From assembly GCA_030621945.1 (NCBI GenBank), contig JAUXGS010000039.1:1-7560 (forward strand): 7,560 bases of DNA, written 5' to 3'. The notes under the pieces are model-generated. The model searched no databases and was not told the origin of the DNA. It was given only the letters and a program-made list of their open reading frames with translations. Within the stretch, counting starts at the first letter, position 1. Each line of letters starts with the position of its first letter. Source of the DNA: Methanosarcinales archaeon. GTDB lineage: Archaea > Halobacteriota > Syntropharchaeia > Alkanophagales > Methanospirareceae. This document shows, in pieces, positions 6,313 to 7,560 of the stretch. The position numbers and the translations under genes were made by a program.

Positions 6313-7110
6313 ATGACCGTTTATGCGATAGCATCAGGTAAAGGCGGTGTAGGGAAAACCACCTTCGCAGTAAATATTGGCTCAGCTCTCTCAGAGCTGG
6401 GAATGAGAACGCTCGTTATAGATTGCGACATAGGGATGGCGAATCTCGGCCTGTTGATAAATATTGAGTCTAAGAAGATAGTTTCACTGCATGAGATCCT
6501 TGCTGGGAAAGTGGAGGATGTATCCGAAGCGATAAATCAGACATCCTATGGCATGGATGTGCTTCTGAGCGGGATTTCAATCAGAGGATTTAAGCAAGCG
6601 GACCCTGAGAAATTGAGAGAGGCCGTAGGAAAGCTCGTTGACGTGTATGAAGTTATACTTCTGGACTCTCCTGCGGGTATAAGTAAGGAGAGCGTGATTC
6701 CTCTCGCTATCTCCGATGAAGTCATTCTTATCACGAATCCTGAGCTTCCTTCTATCACCGACGCACTGAAGACAAAGCTCATGGCGGAAATCGTTGGCAG
6801 AACGGTTAAGGGCGTTGTCATAAACAAGCAAATGGGTACGAAAGGTGAGCTTACAGCGAGCAAAATAGAGGATTTGCTTGAAATTGAAGTTCTGGGAGTA
6901 ATACCAAATGACAGAAGTGTTACTAAAGCGGTTGCATTTAAAGTACCTGTTGTTGTAAGAGAGCCGGGTTCACCAGCGGCAAAGAGAATTAAAGTGGTAG
7001 CAAGAAAACTCGCAAAGGTAGAGGAGACGTCAGAGGATAGTGAGGATGGAAAGAGTAGAGCGAAGCACGAATTCATAAAGAGATTTCTGAAGGCTTTTAG
7101 GATGAGGTGA
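6313..7110 (+). CDS. minD: MinD/ParA-family P-loop ATPase (archaeal MinD type)
   Basis: This is a 265-residue ATPase, the usual length for MinD. Residues 9-17 hold the deviant Walker A GKGGVGKTT with the signature Lys10, which marks the dimerising MinD/ParA subclass. Switch I is DCDIGMANLG (37-46), switch II is LDSPAG (117-122), and TNPE (141-144) follows as in MinD. After a flexible acidic linker (about 236-248), the C-terminal KHEFIKRFLKAFRMR (251-265) can form an amphipathic helix like the membrane-targeting helix of bacterial MinD. ATP-dependent dimerisation and membrane binding are therefore expected. Archaeal MinD paralogues position cellular structures, and they are not known to act with MinE. 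No MinC, MinE or ParB gene is visible. A 66-residue membrane protein gene follows after 10 nt, so it is the best candidate partner. The start lacks a spaced Shine-Dalgarno and fits a leaderless mRNA. The family is firm. The cargo is unknown. Confidence 0.92.
   Translation: MTVYAIASGKGGVGKTTFAVNIGSALSELGMRTLVIDCDIGMANLGLLINIESKKIVSLHEILAGKVEDVSEAINQTSYGMDVLLSGISIRGFKQADPEKLREAVGKLVDVYEVILLDSPAGISKESVIPLAISDEVILITNPELPSITDALKTKLMAEIVGRTVKGVVINKQMGTKGELTASKIEDLLEIEVLGVIPNDRSVTKAVAFKVPVVVREPGSPAAKRIKVVARKLAKVEETSEDSEDGKSRAKHEFIKRFLKAFRMR
7104..7110 (+). promoter_or_regulatory. Strong ribosome binding site for the 66-residue membrane protein
   Basis: GAGGTGA, a full match to the archaeal Shine-Dalgarno consensus, overlaps the stop codon of the MinD-type gene and lies 10 nt before the ATG at 7121. 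This supports the small downstream frame as a real, co-translated gene. Confidence 0.65.
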
Positions 7111-7120
7111 AAACAAAATC

Positions 7121-7321
7121 ATGAATGAATTTATAATCTTCACTGTTTCTCTTATCGCATCTTGGGCTCTTATCGCACTCCTGTGCGTGATGGTAACGTG
7201 GCTAAAGTCCGAGGTTAATGCACTGAACGCTAAGTCAGAAACCACCGATGAAGAAATAGAGCAATTGGCGAGCGACATAGAATGGTTAAAAGAAATGAAA
7301 AAGGCAGGAAAGCTTTATTGA
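7121..7321 (+). CDS. Small single-pass membrane protein with coiled-coil tail, downstream of MinD
   Basis: This 66-residue protein has one hydrophobic segment at about residues 4-27 (FIIFTVSLIASWALIALLCV core), then a hydrophilic, Glu/Lys-rich tail (about 29-66) that looks helical and could form a coiled coil (DEEIEQLASDIEWLKEMKK). I do not recognise the family. The start is supported by GAGGTGA 10 nt upstream, and the gene begins 10 nt after the MinD-type stop, so it is in the same transcript. A cytoplasmic coiled-coil tail on a membrane anchor is a sensible dock for a MinD/ParA ATPase, but no motif proves this. It is followed by the stem-loop at 7323-7410. Short single-pass proteins diverge fast, so database homologues may be few. 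Confidence 0.75.
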   Translation: MNEFIIFTVSLIASWALIALLCVMVTWLKSEVNALNAKSETTDEEIEQLASDIEWLKEMKKAGKLY

Positions 7322-7322
7322 A

Positions 7323-7410
7323 TCCTTTGAATCTGCTTAAAAATCGGTGGAATCTTGGGCTTCGCCTACGCCCTCGCAAACTCTGAAAGGGTTTAAAGGA
7401 AGTATTTTTT
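7323..7410 (+). terminator. Long stem-loop followed by T6 tract: likely terminator of the minD transcript, or a small structured RNA
   Basis: Bases 7323-7334 can pair with 7389-7400 over 12 consecutive positions, three of them G-U wobbles. The enclosed 54 nt contain a smaller GC hairpin, GGGC (7357-7360) with GCCC (7370-7373). The structure begins 1 nt after the stop codon of the 66-residue gene and is followed by AGTA and six T residues (7405-7410). Archaeal termination depends mainly on the T tract, so a terminator is the simplest reading. The long paired stem with an inner hairpin is more than a terminator needs and leaves a stable RNA possible. Confidence 0.45.
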
Positions 7411-7420
7411 GTGGGGTCAA

Positions 7421-7442
7421 TTTGCATTAAGCATTTTGCATT
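7421..7442. repeat. Short direct repeat TTTGCATT
   Basis: TTTGCATT occurs at 7421-7428 and again at 7435-7442, in register 14 nt apart, with another GCATT between them (7431-7435). It lies in the convergent intergenic region. No function is evident. Confidence 0.4.
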
Positions 7443-7468
7443 TACGCTAATACCATATTCGCTCGACC

Positions 7469-7491
7469 CTCCGTAAGGAGACCGGAGTTTT
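7469..7491. terminator. Weak hairpin between convergent genes
   Basis: CTCCG (7469-7473) can pair with CGGAG (7483-7487) around a 9-nt loop, followed on the plus strand by TTTT. An alternative CTCC/GGAG pairing with a GTAA tetraloop overlaps it. With only 5 bp it is a weak candidate for a second terminator between the minD unit and the gene at the right edge. Confidence 0.25.
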
Positions 7492-7499
7492 CAAGAGCA

Positions 7500-7560
7500 T
7501 TATCTTAACTCTCCCTTTACGAGCTCTCTCGCAATACTTTCTGACTTAGCAGAGGAGAGA
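7500..7560 (-). CDS. Possible C-terminal end of an unidentified protein (cut by window edge)
   Basis: The minus strand is open from the right edge to a TAA at 7502-7500, encoding about 19 residues that end in SESIARELVKGELR. The composition (Glu, Lys, Arg, with AGA and GAG codons) resembles the genuine genes here. The frame would converge on the minD unit, with the terminator-like region between them. The fragment is far too short to identify, and a chance open frame cannot be excluded. The competing minus frame and one plus-strand frame in this stretch have no supporting start or composition. Confidence 0.4.
   Translation of the reverse strand, partial: LSSAKSESIARELVKGELR

Noticed and set aside
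6546..7076. 176-residue minus-strand open frame
   Set aside because: It is antisense to the MinD-type gene, whose motifs are intact. Ser/Thr/Leu-rich shadow composition.
7340..7400. C/D or H/ACA guide RNA, suggested by a CTGA at 7384 within the stem-loop
   Set aside because: No convincing C box, kink-turn or ACA box at the required positions. The structure is better described simply as a stem-loop.

Overview
The window looks archaeal, most likely a euryarchaeote related to methanogens or anaerobic methane/alkane oxidisers. That lineage guess is an inference from gene content, not a marker-gene result. The evidence for Archaea is: TATA-type promoters with box centres about 27-29 nt before start codons, an archaeal-type secretion ATPase paired with a GspF/TadC-like membrane protein, a group 3-type [NiFe] hydrogenase of the MvhGA/FrhAG kind, and a short MinD ATPase with the deviant Walker A motif. 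I see no tRNA, rRNA, CRISPR array or insertion sequence, and no gene-free stretch longer than 300 bases.

Layout. Positions 1-2142 (minus strand) hold the start of a GspF/TadC-like platform protein, cut by the window edge, and the secretion/pilus ATPase upstream of it. The two overlap by 11 nt and form one transcription unit with its own TATA box near 2170. Positions 2250-6230 (minus strand) hold a compact five-gene operon. In transcription order it reads: a 258-residue protein of unknown function (5454-6230), a 2x[4Fe-4S] ferredoxin (5190-5441), a V4R-like small protein (4633-5178), the hydrogenase small subunit (3664-4632) and the hydrogenase large subunit (2250-3656). Gaps between genes are 0-12 nt. 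Positions 6231-6312 form an AT-rich divergent promoter. On the plus strand, 6313-7321 hold a MinD-type ATPase and a 66-residue membrane/coiled-coil protein. Positions 7322-7499 are a convergent intergenic region with a long stem-loop and a T6 tract. The last 61 bases look like the C-terminal end of a minus-strand gene.

How the genes may work together. The hydrogenase has both nickel-binding Cys pairs in the large subunit and enough cysteines for three FeS clusters in the small subunit, so it should be catalytically competent. No MvhD, HdrA, FrhB or diaphorase subunit is present here, and no maturation protease. The only obvious electron partner in the operon is the small ferredoxin. The V4R-like protein and the 258-residue protein are unexplained components. 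This five-gene set is the part of the window most worth a second look. The MinD/66-residue pair and the secretion pair are probably independent units.
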